Positions 63,292 to 64,000 of a DNA stretch of 64,000 nucleotides are shown one piece after another. Origin of the DNA: Burkholderia sp. WAC0059 (GTDB lineage Bacteria; Pseudomonadota; Gammaproteobacteria; Burkholderiales; Burkholderiaceae). Position 1 is the stretch's first letter. The number at the start of each line of letters is the position of its first letter. The translations under genes and the position numbers were made by a program. Below the pieces are notes generated by a model. That model was not told where the DNA came from, did no database searches, and saw nothing but the letters and a program-made list of their open reading frames with translations. The stretch lies in contig NZ_PNEO01000004.1 of assembly GCF_002870125.1 (NCBI RefSeq), positions 124,001-188,000 of the forward strand, written 5' to 3'.

Positions 63292-64000
63292 ATGGATATC
63301 CGGCAACTGTCCGCGCTCGCGCTTGCGCTGTTCGCGCTCGCCCTGCTGCTGCTCGCGAGCATCGCGCTCGTGCGGCTCGCGGCCGCGCGGCGCAGCGCGC
63401 GCACGCTCGCCCACGTGTTCGGCCAGCGCGCGCAGCAAAACGCGGCGGCGGCCGCGCGCGGGCCGGCCGGGAGTTCCGCGGCCGGCGGCGCGCTGCGCGC
63501 CAGCAATGCCGGGGCGGCGAACGGGGCCATCGACGGCGCGGGCAATGCGGGCGACCTGAACCGTCCGAACCACCCGAATGGCCGGACCGGCGCAGACGGC
63601 ACGCGCGGCATCATCGGCCAGAACGGCACGAGCGGTGCAAGCAGCACGAGCGGCCCGAACGGCGCATCGGCGAGCGGGCTCGCCCGCCTCGTCGAAAAAC
63701 TCGCGCGCCACGGCGCCCAGTGGCTCGACACGCCGTTCGGCGCGCAGGTCGTCGCCGCCGAGGACCGCCGCCTGCTCGAGCAGTGCGGCTTCGTCGAGGC
63801 GCGCGCGCGCGGCCTGTTCCTCGTGGCGCGCGTCGGCTGCGCCCTCGCCCTGCCGCTCGCGGCCAGCCTGCTCGCGAGCGGTCGCGTCGCCGGCCTCCAT
63901 CACACGATACTGCTCGGCGTCGCGCTCGTCGCCGGCTTCCTGCTGCCCAAGTTCGTCCTGCGGCAGCGCGCGGCGGCACGCTGCGCCGCCGTCGTCGACG
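63292..64000 (+). CDS. tadC: Tad inner-membrane platform protein TadC (3' end outside the window)
   Basis: The frame opens with MDIRQLSALALALFALALLL and runs off the edge after 236 codons. An N-terminal helix is followed by an unusual low-complexity linker of about 80 residues rich in Asn, Gly, Ser and Ala (NRPNHPNGRTG, GTSGASSTSGPNG), then LARLVEKLARHGAQWLDTPFG and membrane helices (LFLVARVGCALALPLAASLL) typical of TadC. The T2SF domain lies beyond the edge. The gene starts two bases after the tadB stop. Confidence 0.88.
   Translation, partial: MDIRQLSALALALFALALLLLASIALVRLAAARRSARTLAHVFGQRAQQNAAAAARGPAGSSAAGGALRASNAGAANGAIDGAGNAGDLNRPNHPNGRTGADGTRGIIGQNGTSGASSTSGPNGASASGLARLVEKLARHGAQWLDTPFGAQVVAAEDRRLLEQCGFVEARARGLFLVARVGCALALPLAASLLASGRVAGLHHTILLGVALVAGFLLPKFVLRQRAAARCAAVVD

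Overview
The window looks like a stretch of a main chromosome from a member of Burkholderia sensu lato (beta-proteobacteria, Burkholderiaceae). This rests on the very high G+C content with strong third-position GC bias, on protein sequence signatures, and on characteristic gene orders: dusB-fis-purH-ruvC-ruvA-ruvB, leuS-lptE-holA-proA, dapB with an ExbB/ExbD pair, and bamE divergent from fur. The species cannot be decided from this sequence alone.

Layout. (1) 1-13 kb: tRNA modification (dusB, cut at the left edge), Fis, purine synthesis (purH), Holliday-junction processing (ruvCAB), an MpaB/DUF2236-type oxygenase, a histidine phosphatase, dtd, tyrS, anmK, the Fe-S carrier erpA and the ribosomal operon rplM-rpsI. 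Upstream of rplM lies an apparently unannotated small RNA gene with a clear promoter and terminator. (2) 12.5-22.7 kb: an OsmC-like protein, the RNase P RNA gene (rnpB), a DUF3025 gene, pyrC, a class II amidotransferase, a glutamate/aspartate ABC transporter that lacks its two permease genes, glutamate dehydrogenase, a HypT-like LysR regulator and purB. (3) 22.7-27 kb: the Entner-Doudoroff cluster edd-eda-gntK, divergent from its likely repressor hexR, with two matching HexR-type operators between them. (4) 27-37 kb: hemJ, proA, holA, lptE, leuS, an ExbB/ExbD pair, dapB and bamE, all on the minus strand. (5) 37-51 kb: fur, gap, tkt, speE, rsmE, a secreted guanyl-specific RNase with its barstar inhibitor, a candidate structured RNA, maeB, thiL, pgpA, a CinA-type amidase, a cupin and pyrF. 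(6) 51.5-64 kb: a surface module made of a TpsB/ShlB-type outer-membrane transporter, a small ORF and a glycine/serine-rich lipoprotein, divergent from a Tad (Flp) pilus locus (flp, tadV, tadE-like, rcpC, rcpA, tadZ, tadA, tadB, tadC) that runs off the right edge.

Most genes are conserved housekeeping functions. The least explained parts are the roughly 660-base, relatively AT-rich divergent control region at 55.2-55.8 kb, which carries two perfect palindromes sharing one half-site; the lipoprotein / small ORF / TpsB unit beside it; the two putative small RNA genes near 12.1 kb and 45.2 kb; and the glutamate transporter without permeases. No insertion sequences, prophage genes, CRISPR arrays or tRNA genes were seen. 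Start codons were chosen by eye from ribosome-binding sites and known protein N-termini. Promoter and operator calls are pattern matches without experimental support.
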